Assembly: GCA_030704615.1 (NCBI GenBank)
Contig: CM060734.1
Span: forward strand, 21,700,001 to 21,764,000
Length of the DNA: 64,000 nucleotides
Direction of reading: 5' to 3'
From: Takakia lepidozioides
Lineage: Eukaryota > Streptophyta > Takakiopsida > Takakiales > Takakiaceae
Part shown: positions 21,031-33,100 of the stretch, one piece after another
Layout of the letters: each line of letters begins with the position of its first letter
Position numbering within the stretch: the stretch's first letter is position 1
Notes under the pieces: generated by a model
Database searches by the model: none
What the model was told of the DNA's origin: nothing
Seen by the model: only the letters and a program-made list of their open reading frames with translations
Program-made: the position numbers and the translations under genes

Positions 21031-21400
21031 GAGTTGTCATGCACCTAAGCATCGTACCACAACATATATCGTTGTCCAAACATAATCTAAGCACACAATC
21101 CTAGAAAGCTATGCCACAATGATAATGAAAAGTGAACACAATTTGGAAACACTCCACTCATGAATCCACTCAATCACATAAACTAAGTCAAGCCAAGGGC
21201 ACCTTTGCCAAAGGAATCCACCCTACAAAGCCCTCACCACACTCCCTCTCAATACCTAGAGCTATGGAGGTGGGAGAGGCTCATGGAGGCTCAACTACAA
21301 GAAGATGAGCCTCCTCAACCCTCACAAGGGGAAAACCCATCCCCATGTCCCAAGTGAGACTTGACACCTCACTTGGCATATGAGACCACAACACCTTGGG
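21030..21400 (-). repeat. Diverged third member of the same LTR family
   Basis: The stretch CATATATCGTTGTCCAAAC near 21060 and the later order of blocks resemble the minus-strand LTR at 22599-23280 at low identity. A stem-loop with 9-bp arms (CCAAGTGAG at 21350-21358, CTCACTTGG at 21368-21376) sits where the other copies have theirs. Confidence 0.45.
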
Positions 21401-21780
21401 AGTGTAGAATTAGAAGTGAAGATTGGCTTTCTCGTCTGGCTTTATTGATTACTCTGTTATCAATCAGAAAAGTATGCTACACTAGTTATGTCTTCAAAGA
21501 AGGCTGTTCAAACTATGAATATTGTCATATGATCATAGAAGCAGTAGAGTACTGGATACCCAAAGACTTGTTACAGGTCAGATACACTGAGAAGGACAAA
21601 TGGTATTATTGTACCCATTAAAAGATTGGTGACCAATCAGTAATGAAACATTAAGTTGTGCTACGGATTCTGACAAGATGTGGTAATCTTGTAGAAAGGG
21701 TAGGGACCACTATAATTTTCTTTACTGACAGACCAAGGCCTATGAAAGGGTACTAAAAGAATTCCATATATGATGTGGGA

Positions 21781-22598
21781 ATGAATGAAGAAAATAGGGA
21801 AAAAGCTAAGCAAGATAGAGCTGAGAGATTAGTAAGATACGCATCAGAAAGGGAAACGCGATTGAAAGTAGAATTCCCATAACTACATAATCTTAATATT
21901 CTTCAAGGAGAGACATCAGGACAAGCTGACACTAATAATCCAGAAGATCGGGAGACCAGATCTCCAGAAACTGAAAATACCACACCAGAAGGAGCTGCGA
22001 GTAATACACTCAACGAATGGTTATCACAAAAAAGATATGAAGCACCTTCCACAGTAACAAGCCCAAATCGAGGTTTTACGGAATTATTGGAGGAAAAATT
22101 TGAGGATCTTTTAAGTTAAGAAGGCGAAAGAATTGAAACCGCTTCTCCAAAGAAAGTAAACCGAACAGCACTCAAAACTTTTAAATATTCATTAAGTTCA
22201 GTTGGGACAGCAGCTAGCAGGCGGCTATCCTTGGGACAAGGGCCTCCTAGTTTCGAATCTCTCTTTGGAAGACAAACACCAGCAACACCACTAGTATTGA
22301 CAATCCCAACACCAACATCATCAACAGCGGCTGGACCATTTCAGTTTGGACAACCTGCAGCATCAGTTGCACCTGCAGTAGCAGCAAGCAAAACCCGACC
22401 ACCATTCCCTCTGTATGATGGGAAATCTGATCCAAATATCCATCTTAATCAATTTGAGAACATGTGCACTATTTACAATGAAGCCACGGATCAGGAAAAG
22501 ATCTGATTGTTTCCATGTTCAATGGCCAGGAAGGGCATTGAATGGTTGGCAACATTCCCAGCCAAGCATTTTGCAACCTGGGATGATATGAAAGCGGT
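21781..22598 (+). pseudogene. Gag fragment of another LTR retrotransposon, cut by an LTR insertion
   Basis: The frame includes a proline/threonine-rich lead and then PPFPLYDGKSDPNIHLNQFE and RKGIEWLATFPAKHFATWDD, typical of Ty3/gypsy Gag. Three in-frame stops interrupt it (two TAA and TGA at 22504-22506). It ends abruptly at 22598, where the minus-strand LTR begins. ORF-like sequence from 21361 may be its leader. Confidence 0.65.
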
Positions 22599-23280
22599 TG
22601 TCGTGCGCATACATATCGCTACACAACTACATCGCTGTCCAAAACCACACAACACATGTGCACGCCACACACTAGTATATCACTAGTCCACCACTAGTCC
22701 AACCACTAGGCTACAACTAGTCAGTCACGAGGCTGCCACTATGCTGCCCACTATGGCAGTCACTAGTCCACACAATGATAAAGAAGAAAAATACAAGCAC
22801 AAGCTCATGCGAGCTCACAAAGCTGAAGCATAAACTCATGCATATATAACCTCATCACTCAAATACAAGTCAAGCCAAGTGCACCCCACGCCATGGGGAA
22901 TCCACACTATGGCACCATAGCTAGGCGCGGTGAGGCTCAGCTCGAGAAAGATGAGCCTCTTGCGCTTGCCGTGAAGATAACCACTCCAGGGCCTAAATCT
23001 GCCTTGACCCCTGGATTGACACTTGGGCCAATCCCAAATGTCAATATGTAAAAGCTAGCTATTTTCTAGCTAGTTTCACACTAGTGGTAAAATAACTTGA
23101 CAGCTGTCGTGTGCATACATATCGCTACACAACTACATCGCTGTCCAAAACCACACAACACATGTGCACGCCACACACTAGTATACCACTAGTCCACCAC
23201 TAGTCCAGCCACTAGGCTACAACTAGTCAGTCACTAGGCTGCCACTATGCTGCCCACTATGGCAGTCACTAGTCCACACA
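22599..23280 (-). repeat. 3' LTR of a minus-strand relative of the methyltransferase gypsy element
   Basis: Read on the minus strand it starts TGTGTGGACTAG after a polypurine tract and ends GCGCACGACA. It again has the X-Y-X plan: X at 23105-23280, Y at 22775-23102, X at 22599-22774. X contains many CACTAGTCCA-like short repeats. Y is clearly homologous to 20293-20646 but diverged. A hairpin with arms at 23015-23027 and 23033-23045 replaces the corresponding hairpin of the other copy with a different sequence. Confidence 0.75.
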
Positions 23281-23465
23281 ATCGCCCCCCCTAGCTGGTG
23301 CTTAGGTCCCTCTAAGTCCTGGTAGCCACAAGATGTGATAGTGACAATAGCCTCACTAAGTCCTCCACCATTGTCCCCACTACACTCAAACTTGATAGAT
23401 CAAGAGGCCGGGTGCAAGAGTTGCCCCATCGTTAGTCGCCGTCTTGCAACCTGTGTCCAATGATG
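23281..23465 (-). mobile_element. Truncated 3' internal end of the same minus-strand gypsy element
   Basis: The reverse complement matches 20040-20205 of the methyltransferase element, including the polypurine tract and GCAAGACGGC...CTAACGATGGGGC. The element is cut off near 23465, where an unrelated repeat starts, so its coding part is missing from this window. Confidence 0.75.
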
Positions 23466-23715
23466 CACATTCTCACCATCTCATACAATCATAATTATTC
23501 AATCATTACATTCAGAATTGGATTCACATTCCATCATTCCATTTCTTCACACAAAATAGATTGAATTGAACTTCCTTCTTTTCCTTGTCTTCTTCTATTT
23601 CTCCATACACATCATATTGCAGAATCACATAATTAATCTACCATTGAAAATTACCTTGTCTTCTATTTCCTACACACACACACTCACACACTCTCTCCAC
23701 CTTGGTCACAGCTCA
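23464..23715. repeat. Dispersed AT-rich repeat, copy 1
   Basis: The order of blocks TGCACATTCTCAC, ATTCAGAAT, CACACAA and CTACCATTGAA matches 61283-61530 at moderate identity in the same orientation. The nature of the repeat is unknown. Confidence 0.65.
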
Positions 23716-24027
23716 TCTGATCTATTGTCCTGCAGCTCAATTATAACAATCTGTCTCAACAACTTCTATAACCGTCTAACTTCTTCTAGTCATCCAGAAT
23801 GTTCGTTCATCCATTTTCTTCATTATCGATTAAAGTTAGACTATTGATCGTCATAAAATATCGAGCAATATTACTATATCGAATCTGTATCGATAGTATC
23901 AGAGAATATATCGAGCAGGAAATGCACTAAATAGTCCTAAAATTAAATCTTAACCAAAATTTCTATTATTCTACATAACCCCACTCCTAGTTGTGCAGCG
24001 ACCCCGCAAACACTAAGGCGTCTGCTC
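23716..24027. other. No gene seen; AT-rich
   Basis: The stretch is AT-rich with short ORFs only. It is probably the 3' flank of the minus-strand ORFs that follow. Confidence 0.4.
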
Positions 24028-25138
24028 CTACCTAATTCCTAGGCTTCTTGGTCTGTCTGCCATCAGGGTCATGCGATCGGCAATGTCGAGCTCGATCAGC
24101 TGCTTCCCTCTGTGCCTTGGTGAACGCAACGTAAGGGTGAAATCGGGATCCCCCCCAATCGTCATAGATCGTAGAATCGGTTGCTGAATAAAACCCGTCA
24201 AGCACATCAATTCAAACACTCGAATCCATCTGGCTGGATGGTGCAATATCTTGGCCACAAGTCCAAACTCATAGCCACCCAACATCGGCTGGTTCACATC
24301 AATGGAAAAACCAAACTGGAGACACCACTTTGCCAACACTCCACAAAAATATCGATGCCATGAAGCACAATGGATCAGTATGCGTCTGGTGGGTGCGATG
24401 GAAATCCTGGTAAGATTTATTACAAGAGTCGAGTGTGTTGAAATCACCTGGGATATACGGCCAATTATAAGGAAATGATACAAGCCCTTCATTTTCCTTC
24501 CATTGACCCCGGCGTGGGCAGGCACACACCCCAAAGCTACCAACAATGCTCTGAGGCCATGGGGTATGGTTTGCTGGTAATCGATTGCCCAACGCAGTAA
24601 GCCATCCTGCAGTGGCAGTATGATGATAGTCCCGCCCCATCCATAACATTACCTCCCATCCAGGCATCATCTTATCGTCTGAATCTCGATAGGCTCGATC
24701 GGGGTCTCCAACAATATCCGAGTGTTCCCAATCAGTGGGGAATCGATAGCGCTCGAATAACCCCATCCCCACCTGAGCAATATCGGCTGTTGTGGGCCAA
24801 TTGATAGACAAGTCCACCGCCCAGTCATCTGTCAAAACCTCTGGCCAAGACTTCGCCTGGAGCCATGATGTCAATCGATTCTTAATAGCTGTCAACGTCC
24901 AGACATATGCAGCTCCATGCAAATCCCTAATGTTACTCCTCCAATACCTGTAATAGGACTTCTCAATCATAATCCGAAACTTCTCCTCCTGTAACACAAT
25001 AGCCACCAAGGCTTGCACCTTCTCCAAATAGGGGGACAATTCCTCTTCCTTAGGCATAGGCAATGCTGACAAAAATGCACAACTTGGGTTTCGATTCCAT
25101 GTGATATTGGCAGTCATCTGTCCCCTCCACGCTTCCAA
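24028..25138 (-). pseudogene. Unknown retroelement-like ORF, C-terminal part
   Basis: Minus-strand frames 25138-24299 and, after a shift in the 24299-24546 overlap, 24546-24028 read like real protein rich in W, Y and D (RDYHHTATAGWLTALGNRLP, FPYNWPYIPGDFNTLDS). The first frame is directly continuous with the upstream coiled-coil frame, separated only by a TGA at 25139-25141, where an arginine CGA would fit. The family is not recognised. Confidence 0.5.
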
Positions 25139-25807
25139 TCAATTTTCTAACTGCTGGTAATACAGAAAGCATCGAGAGGTAGGATCACCTACTGTGGCAA
25201 GGAACTTAGTAGGATCGACCACATCCAGATCGCCCTGAATAATCATTTCTACTGCCAAATTCTCCATCTCATAGTCACACAAGAATGGCCACTCTTCCTC
25301 CAAATCGATGGGCCCTTCTGCTCCATTGAGATCTGCCTTCAAAATATTATTGTCATAAATGTAACCTTGACTGAGTGTGTCAGCATAGCAAACATCCCGC
25401 CAATCGACAAGAATCTGGGTCCCCAACAAAAATGGAGCCTGCACTGGAGTCTCTCTCAATTGGTCCAACTCCTCCAATTGTGCCTTACCAGCACTTTCCA
25501 ATTCTCTCATATCACCTTCAGCCATCAATTTGAACTTTGCAAAGGCTGTTTCCAATTCTTTATACCTTGCATCTGGATCTGCTTGCTCAGCAGGTCGTTT
25601 CTCCAACTCTGCTTGCTGTCGTAATGCCTCAGTCAATTGCTGCTCCAATTCGGCAATTCGATTGTCCTTATGTTGCGATCGATTGGCTTGCAGCTGAATC
25701 AAATCGTCCTTGTCGGCAATTGTGTTCACATATTGTGCCTCCTTCCCTCTCCACTTTTCCTTGATTGCCTGGAGCTCCTTGGCATCAGCATCCGATTTCT
25801 TCTTCAA
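25139..25807 (-). pseudogene. Unknown ORF, coiled-coil middle part
   Basis: The 222 residues start with a long predicted coiled coil (NRIAELEQQLTEALRQQAEL, YKELETAFAKFKLMAEGDMR) followed by an acidic domain. A one-base frame change separates it from the upstream frame (26003-25809). It is probably part of one long minus-strand protein of about 850 residues spanning 26649 to 24028. No known domain was recognised. Confidence 0.5.
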
Positions 25808-25808
25808 T

Positions 25809-26649
25809 TCATCCCATCCTCACTACCAGGTTGCAAAGACGCATTGTAAAGGAAGGGTTTGTCTGACTCCCTACATCCTTGCCTGCAGAAGCAACGATAG
25901 CCATGTTTGCATTGGGGGCTGCACTGATCTTCTCCCCTTGAGCACTGGACTCAGCGTTGTTTGTCCTTGGCACCTCAACTTCATCGGGAGGGGGTACTTC
26001 CAATCGATACTGAAATGATCATAGAAAGATAATTCGCACAGAGCAGACTGTCAGCCTTCGATGCCCGCCTCTTTTGGAACAACTCTTCATGAATTTTTCC
26101 ACATAAGAACTCGGCCCAATTGAGACACAAGCCTTCATACGATGCTATTGCCGCATTCAATTGCCTACCCGCTACATAAGTAGCAAATTTCTTCAATGTC
26201 AATCGGCTTACTACAAATTTCAACCATTCCATCAGCTCCGGACTCATCGCTTTGGCAATTGTCCAACCTCCTGTTTGATTGCATGCGTCCGGCTTGAAAT
26301 AATTGTCCGGATTGAAATTTTCATCTCTGAAACCATCAACCTCTCCTTCTGCTCCAGGTACTTTGAGAATCTCTGTAATTGTGCGTGCATCCACCATAAT
26401 TTCCACTCCATTGACAATACCACTCCTTCTATTATGATCGTAGATGCGATAATACTGCATCACTACCGCCATGATCGGCTTCGGCAGAGTAGCAGATAAG
26501 AGCAAAAACTCAAACAATGTTGACTGTCTCCACTTCTGTTTCTGTGCAGTATTGCCCAAAATCAATGGAACGTCGCAGAATTTCAACTCTGCTGCCATTA
26601 TCCCAACTGCCGGTGGTAATTGTGGTATCACCTTCCCTCCTGTCGGCAT
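25809..26649 (-). pseudogene. Unknown ORF, N-terminal part
   Basis: The frame at 26649-25981 encodes a globular, mostly helical region (YYRIYDHNRRSGIVNGVEIM, ELMEWLKFVVSRLTLKKFAT) with a composition like the N-terminal domains of plant LTR-element accessory ORFs. A low-complexity link at 26003-25809 follows in another frame, possibly across an intron or a shift. The start at 26649 is uncertain. It ends 118 bp before the CACTA terminus. Confidence 0.45.
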
Positions 26650-26766
26650 CGTGCGTTAAAAAAGAAACAGCTTCACAGTCAATCAATCGCTCTTCACACT
26701 TGAACACTGCACAGCGCTTACCTCTTAACCAGAAAGAGAAAAATCGACAATTGACAATGAGGGACT

Positions 26767-27450
26767 CACTACAGGAAAAGGGGGGCTTTTGCGACGCCGC
26801 GGCGTCAGAAAAATGCCCATCCCAAGCACGGGGCAGGTGCCTTATTTGCGACGGCCGGCCGTCGCCAAAAAGAGGTCGCAAAAATGCGACGTATGGGGGT
26901 CATGAGCCCCCGCCCCAACTCCCGCGACTGCTGGACGTCGCTTTTCGGGCCGTCCACGCCGATGGCAGGGGCGAGCGACGACTCGCCGTCGCTGCCCTCC
27001 AGCCGACGACATTGGTGGGGGCGACGGCGCGGCGTCGCATCCCCTTTTTTTCTAACCTGCCCGGGAGTCCCATCCTAAAATCCAAAACACGTGGCGTAAG
27101 CCGGGTGGTACGCCAGTGCGTCGCTGCAAGCGACTATTGGGCGTGGCAAAAAAAAAAACAGAAGGAGCTGGAGTCGGGCTCCACGATGCCCGTGCATGAG
27201 TTCCCGCGACGGTTTGGCGTCGCTTTCTATATATTCAATCAAAAAATAAAAACACATGGCGTAGGCAGGGTGGTGGGATCCGTGACGCCAGGGCGTTGTG
27301 GCTTGCGACCCCCGGACCCAAAAAACCCGGGGGGGTCGGGTGTTGCTGCCTGTAAAAGGGATTTGCGACGCCGGGGCGTCGCGGCTTGCGACCCCCGCCA
27401 AAAAAACCCGTCGCCAATGCCGACGCCCTGCAGTCGCGAGGCCAACCTGG
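26767..27450 (+). repeat. CACTA left terminus and subterminal repeat region
   Basis: The terminal CACTAC is followed by about 650 bases of GC-rich sequence with repeated GCGACGCC, CGACGGCCG and GTCGC units in both orientations, some combining to palindromes such as CGACGGCCGGCCGTCG. In CACTA elements such subterminal repeats bind transposase. The long plus-strand frame across this region is a composition effect. Confidence 0.75.
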
Positions 27451-27720
27451 TGGGGGGGGGGGATTGGGGGTTGATTTTGGGGGTGAATTGGGGGTGGTTT
27501 TTGTTTTTTGCCCGGTTTTTTTGGGGGGGATGGGAGACCTTACAGCTTCCATTTCTCTTATTTAGCAGGTATACAATTGAGCAAGCATGAATCGAGGGTG
27601 AGGACGGTGCGACACATGAATAAGATGGAAGATGGAAATATGGAAATATATTTACAAGAAATGAGCTGAAAAGCTCACAAGGGTTCAATAGGCTGACCCT
27701 GGGACCTACATGGACTAGGA

Positions 27721-29972
27721 CTAGTCATCCTCATCCTCATCCTCAGTGGAGGACTCAGAGCTATCCGATGAGCATGATGACTCCGCGCCCTTTGCCAGAG
27801 CACCTAAAGGAGGCGGCGTTCCCCTAAGTTCCATAGGGCTTTCATCCAATCCTTGGCCTTGACCCCCGCCCTCATCCATACTAGTGCCATGTAGTGCACT
27901 CATCCCCTCCGTATTAGCCATGTTCTTTATGAGGGATTGCCAACCATGCTCCTTGGCGTAGTTGTACTCTACCGGAGATGGCTTCCTCTCAAACGCGCGT
28001 TGCTACACATGCCACAAATTAAAGTCAGTTCTTCACGATGATGGAGCCAGAAAGAAGACATAACAAAATACATAGGGAAATATGACTTACAAATCGCAAG
28101 ATAAAACCCTTGGATCCGCCGACGCCCCGCTTGTGTGTGGATTCGTGCTTGTCAAGGCGGACTGTTGTTGCTTCACGTGCCCGCTCAAATTTGGCCTTGT
28201 TTGCGGCATCATTCTCTCCCGCAATGAGTGCATCCCACGATACCTATGCCCCCCCCCCCCCCAACAATTAGTGAATTACACACATACGTTGCATCGAATC
28301 CACCTCATTAATGCGCATGCGACAAATGGAAGGTGAAATGATTCAAGATTTGCCAACCTGTGTAATTCCATAAGGTGGTTTGGGTATGGCCCCCTTTTCC
28401 ATTGCCCTCCGAATGATCCGTCTGGCACGGTACCTCCTGTCCTTCAAGTTCCGCCCCACCATCCATTACCCTTGTGTCACTCCAATTGCCCGGAAACCGG
28501 CGCTCTAACTCACAGGCATACGCCCGCTTCGCGCCAAAGTGCTGATCAGCCCACTCAATGTGCAAAGGGAACCACCTCATTGCGAGTTCGAAGGCTGGCT
28601 TCTTCATAGCCTCCCAGAACACACCATAGGGATCACCATGGCAATTCACCCACCGGTGGCACCACGATCTTTGCCAACTCCACGTCCTCTATCGCCAAGG
28701 ATTTCTTCTTCTTCCCACCCTCTCCCTTCTTTGTAGCCTCCTTCCCCTACTCCTTTGTTACCCCATTGCCCTCCCCCGCATGCACACTCACCCCTTCCTC
28801 TCCATGGGACTTCTTCTTCTTCTTTTCCTTCCCCTTCTCCACGACCATCTCCTTCCCCTTCCCCGCTACTTCTTCTCTCTCCTTCTCCCTCTCCCTTCTC
28901 TCTCTCTCCTCGGCAGCCCCTTCATTGATGGTAAAAGGGATCTCGGGAGGTCGAGGCCTCTTCTTCTTATCTTTGGTGTTCGGGTCCTTCATGAACACCA
29001 CGTGCTCTCCCTCAGTGGCAACCCCACCAGACTGCACCAATGAGGCCTGCCATGTTGTTGCCTCCTGAAGGCAAATAACCCCCCCAAATTCAAAAAAAGA
29101 AACAAACAACAAAGAAAATCATGCATGCAAAGGAAATGACAAAACATGGAACAAGGTACAGCAGCTATACCTTGTGAAACTTGGCTGACTTGGCCTCGGT
29201 GTCACCCGATGTGGTAGGAGGCCCCGTTGCCGGATGTGCCCGCGTTATCCCTCCCGAAGCGCCACTAGAAGTAGATTCCAGATGTCGAACATAGCCGCTG
29301 CCAGCGCCCTGTAGTCCAAGCCCTTCTTTGCTGACCGCTCAGGCTCAGGGGGCAGTGTCGCTGATCGGCTAGGCCGCTCTAAACCGGCCCATACCTCCTC
29401 CTCCCCTGCTCCCCCCAAATGCGTAGCAGGGTAGAAGCCCTCACCCGGCTTGACTACTTCGAGGCGCTTCGCTATCTTGGCCACTTCATTGGCCCTCCTC
29501 GTCTCCTCCTCCCTCATCGACAACATTGGGATAGCAACGACCACTTCCAAAGGCCCTTGAACCTGACCTTGGGCCTTGGCAAGTGCAGCCTTCGCTACGG
29601 AGGAAGGGGTCGCTATGGGGGTGACATCCAAAAGTTGCCCATACCAGGCCCCCGAACGGGTGATGTGCTTGCCAAGGTACATTTCACCCGTCTTGGTGGC
29701 CGGAGGTGTGCTCAACTGAGCATCCGGCTCAGCAACAACCTCCCGAATAGGAGAGCTGGCTGAGCCGGCCCCTGGCGCATCCAAGATGGGGACAAGAGGG
29801 GGGGTACTGGCTCGGGGGGGCAGACAAGCCCTCCGGCTGCGGTTGTCAACGGGGCTGGTAAACCGTGAGACGCCCTGGCGCGTCACACGTGCCGGCAGAG
29901 CAAACGGATTCTCCGGCCCTTTCTTTGGGGCAGGGGACTTCTTCTCTTTTCCCAGAAGCCTGGCACCTGTCA
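27721..29972 (-). pseudogene. CACTA-internal minus-strand gene, at least five exons
   Basis: Exon-like blocks are about 29972-29171 (after CATGACAG, ending AAG before GTATAG), 29069-28747 (after TTGCCTTCAG), 28649-28350, about 28236-28090 (ending before GTAAG) and about 28005-27721. They encode a proline-rich region, SGGVATEGEHVVFMKDPNTK followed by a charged KE-rich stretch, KPAFELAMRWFPLHIEWADQ, NDAANKAKFERAREATTVRL, and an acidic C-terminus (SSESSTEDEDEDD). A frameshift is likely near 29260. This could be the second gene of the CACTA element (TNPA or transposase-associated), but no domain is recognised with confidence. Confidence 0.5.
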
Positions 29973-30136
29973 TGCAAACCCACAAGTTGGCCTCATTAGG
30001 AAACAACCTCTACATTCTAGATCAAAAACAAAAAAAACCAAGCATGTCGGGGGCTGAGAGCAACAAATGTTGGGGGTCTCGAGAAGGGGCAACAAAGGGA
30101 AAAATAAATAAATAAATTGGGGGGGGGGGGGGGGGG

Positions 30137-30162
30137 GACTGAGCAGCAGCAGCTGCTCAGTC
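30137..30162. repeat. Left hairpin of the inner inverted-repeat block
   Basis: GACTGAGCAGC, a 4-base loop and GCTGCTCAGTC form a stem that is extended by a run of G before and C after. Inverted copies of the adjoining sequence are found around 50971-51010. Confidence 0.8.
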
Positions 30163-33100
30163 ACCCCCCACCTTTTTTTTTTTTTTTTTCTTTCCTGATC
30201 TCACCCTCTCACACTCTCTCTCTCCCTCTCTCTCCCTCCCTCTATGGATCTGGTTGGTTCTTTTAAAACTCGATAGTTTAAGACCAGTGGTATGTTACCT
30301 AATCCCTAATTAACCTTGTTGGAATTTGGTTAATTTTGGTTATTTACATTACCCGGATTTTGGTATAAGGTCAGGATCCTAATGGAGCCATCCTATTATT
30401 TAATTTTTTCATCCATAAATGGATGTCATCCTCAGAGGATGACACAGATGAAAAATCGAGAGACAATTTCATCCAACGCGGATGAAATCACGATAGATTT
30501 CATCCTGCGTGGTAGAGTTCATCCCGTGTGTTGGATTTCATCCCGAATGGATAAAATCGCGGGAAATCGCGCTTCATCTCTTCCCTGCCCTAACCCTCTG
30601 CACGACGATCGTGCTTAAGGGATGGCTGGAGCTGAGAGATGGTGGCGGGGGGCGCATGGAGCTCGATTCAGGCGCCCTTGAATGCTATGGAGCTGCGCCA
30701 TTAAGGCATTTAGGTGTTCTGGCAAGATTCGGTACCTTCTTCCCCTCTTGGGGTGCGTAATGCGGCAGTACCTGCAATTTCCCTGTGGCGGTTGTCTCTA
30801 ATGCTTGGCGGGCGATCTACCTGTGTTGTGGTTGTTTGTTGTGACCTTCATTGATCATTAAGATACAAGCGGCGATCTTAAGGCCTCAGAGAAGTGTCTG
30901 AACTCTTTAAGTTTGGGCGATTCACTTTCTTTGTGCATGCTTTGTACATTTTGTTGTGCATTCTTGTTTGCTGGTCTTGAGAGCTATGGCGCAGGCCTCT
31001 CTTCCACAAGCCATCAAGGTATTGGCTTGCATATGCTCTGTTTCATTTCTGCCCCTGCTTTGTATTTTCCAAAATGGTAAGACATTGGTAGATGTGAAGA
31101 GAATGATTCAGGCATTGTATTCAAGTTGCTTTAGGATAAATAATACCAAAGTAACCTGTAGGCCTGATGGGACGAGCAATTCAGATTCTTTGTGTTTCCT
31201 ATGGATGATTGCATGGCATGTAAATCTGATTACAGCCTGTTATGGTAATGATTTCCCTACCCCAGACATAGAACTTGGTCTTGGGGCATGGAATAAGAGG
31301 TGGGAATATTACTCTACCCTGTCATTGAAATTACACACCAGCCCCAGATCTAAAACATATCATGGGGCAAAAAACATGGTGTCAATAAGTGACTTGATGT
31401 GCAAAATAGGGCAGTTGATTATACCCTGTTGTATAAGCTGCCAAATATCAGTCTGTAACCTGCTTTGGTGATGTTCTCTATGTAAAGAAATGCTCTTATT
31501 TTGTTCTTAAGCCTTCTATGATCATAAATGGCTTTTTTTAAGACAAACAGACATTTTCCAGCCAGAACAGTGATCAATGGATCTTTATTGGACATGGATA
31601 CTTACTGCTCAGTCACTTTTGTATGTCCAATGATACAAAGAACCCAAAAACTATACTAGTTTTTGGGCCAACAATAAATTAGGATGGTTGGTTATGCCTT
31701 GGTATGTAAGCTGACCCAAAAAATACAGATTGAATGACATGGCATGTCATGAATGGCACTTTTTAGCATGGTGAACAATGGTTTCCTGCTATGAACAGTG
31801 GTAATCGAGTCTCTAATTTTTCCCACCCCCCCACCCAGACATTTCATTGACTTTGAAGTTGGGATTTGTCATAAAGCTGACTTGTGAATGAAGAATGGTT
31901 GATAATGCCTTGTTATGAGGCTGATTGTCGTTAATTTTACAATGACCTTGTCAGGTCTTTGTCCATGTCTCGACAAGACATAAGTATCTTCCCTCTCTGA
32001 TTTAGACCAGTGTACTTGGTGGTTCTTGTACACATTATCAACCAATCTCCCTTCTGTTTTCAGTTTTATGTTTGATTTACTAACGCCTTGGTCTGAGCAT
32101 GACAAAAGGTTATCAAATATGTTCCTGATTGAAGTGATGAACCCAAGGCAATGGGAAGGCCAAGCCATGAGATATCAGCCTCCTCTCCCGCCATGACCAT
32201 GGTGTGGAGCAAGTCCTTCATAAGGTACGATTTTCTCCAGCAAAAATATGTTGGTTAATTGGGCATGGGAGAATAAGGCATCCTTGAAGGTACCTAAGAT
32301 AAGCATAGAACATCTATAGGGCTTCTGAATGCTGAAATTTTGAGCTAGGCCTTGGTAAGACAGCTTGCTGGAGTGGACGTATACACCTTATACATGATCC
32401 GGTCAATGCACATTACTCTTGTTTGCCGGTCCCCTGTAGCCGATGCCTTATGTCAGATTTAGATACCTTATGATAAGAATGAGTTCCATTTCTTTGGCTC
32501 AAATGTTTCTATATTTCTCCTGGTTATGGCTTTGCTCTTTTTAGCACCATAGAAAAAACCCAATTTTGATATGATGCTGGTAGATGTTTTGTCTGAATAC
32601 CAAGGGGTAAACCCCTGCCAGACTTCATTACCTAAGTCCCAATACCTGGCCACCTTTGGTTTTGTACACATGTTGTACCCAAAACAAGGGGTGGTGTTAA
32701 ACACTAAAAGTCTGATATAAGATTCTTTCCTGATTGTTACTTTATGACCTGGGAATTGAGGGTTCTTTCACTGGCCTCTTCTTCCGGTCACCAAAGCTTA
32801 TATATAAGCTAAAAGATAAAACTCTACATTTTGATGTATGGTTGATGTACCTTCGTTTGTCACAACTTGCCAACTTGGAACATACCAATGGCAGAAAATT
32901 CATTACCTAAACCTGTCCCCGTTGGTTTTGTACACATGTGGTACCCAAAAACATGGCTAGGTAAACACTAAAGGGTTGATAAAAGTTTCTTTCTTGTTTG
33001 TTGCTTCATGAATTTTGGAGTTAAGGTCCCTTCATTGGCCTCATTTTCCATTACCAGAGCTTATGTGTAGCTAAAAGGTAAAACTCTACATCTGATGTAA

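Noticed and set aside
26517-27590. Long plus-strand open frame of 357 codons
   Set aside because: It lies across the CACTA terminus and GC-rich subterminal repeats and antisense to coding-like sequence. Its composition is repeat-driven.
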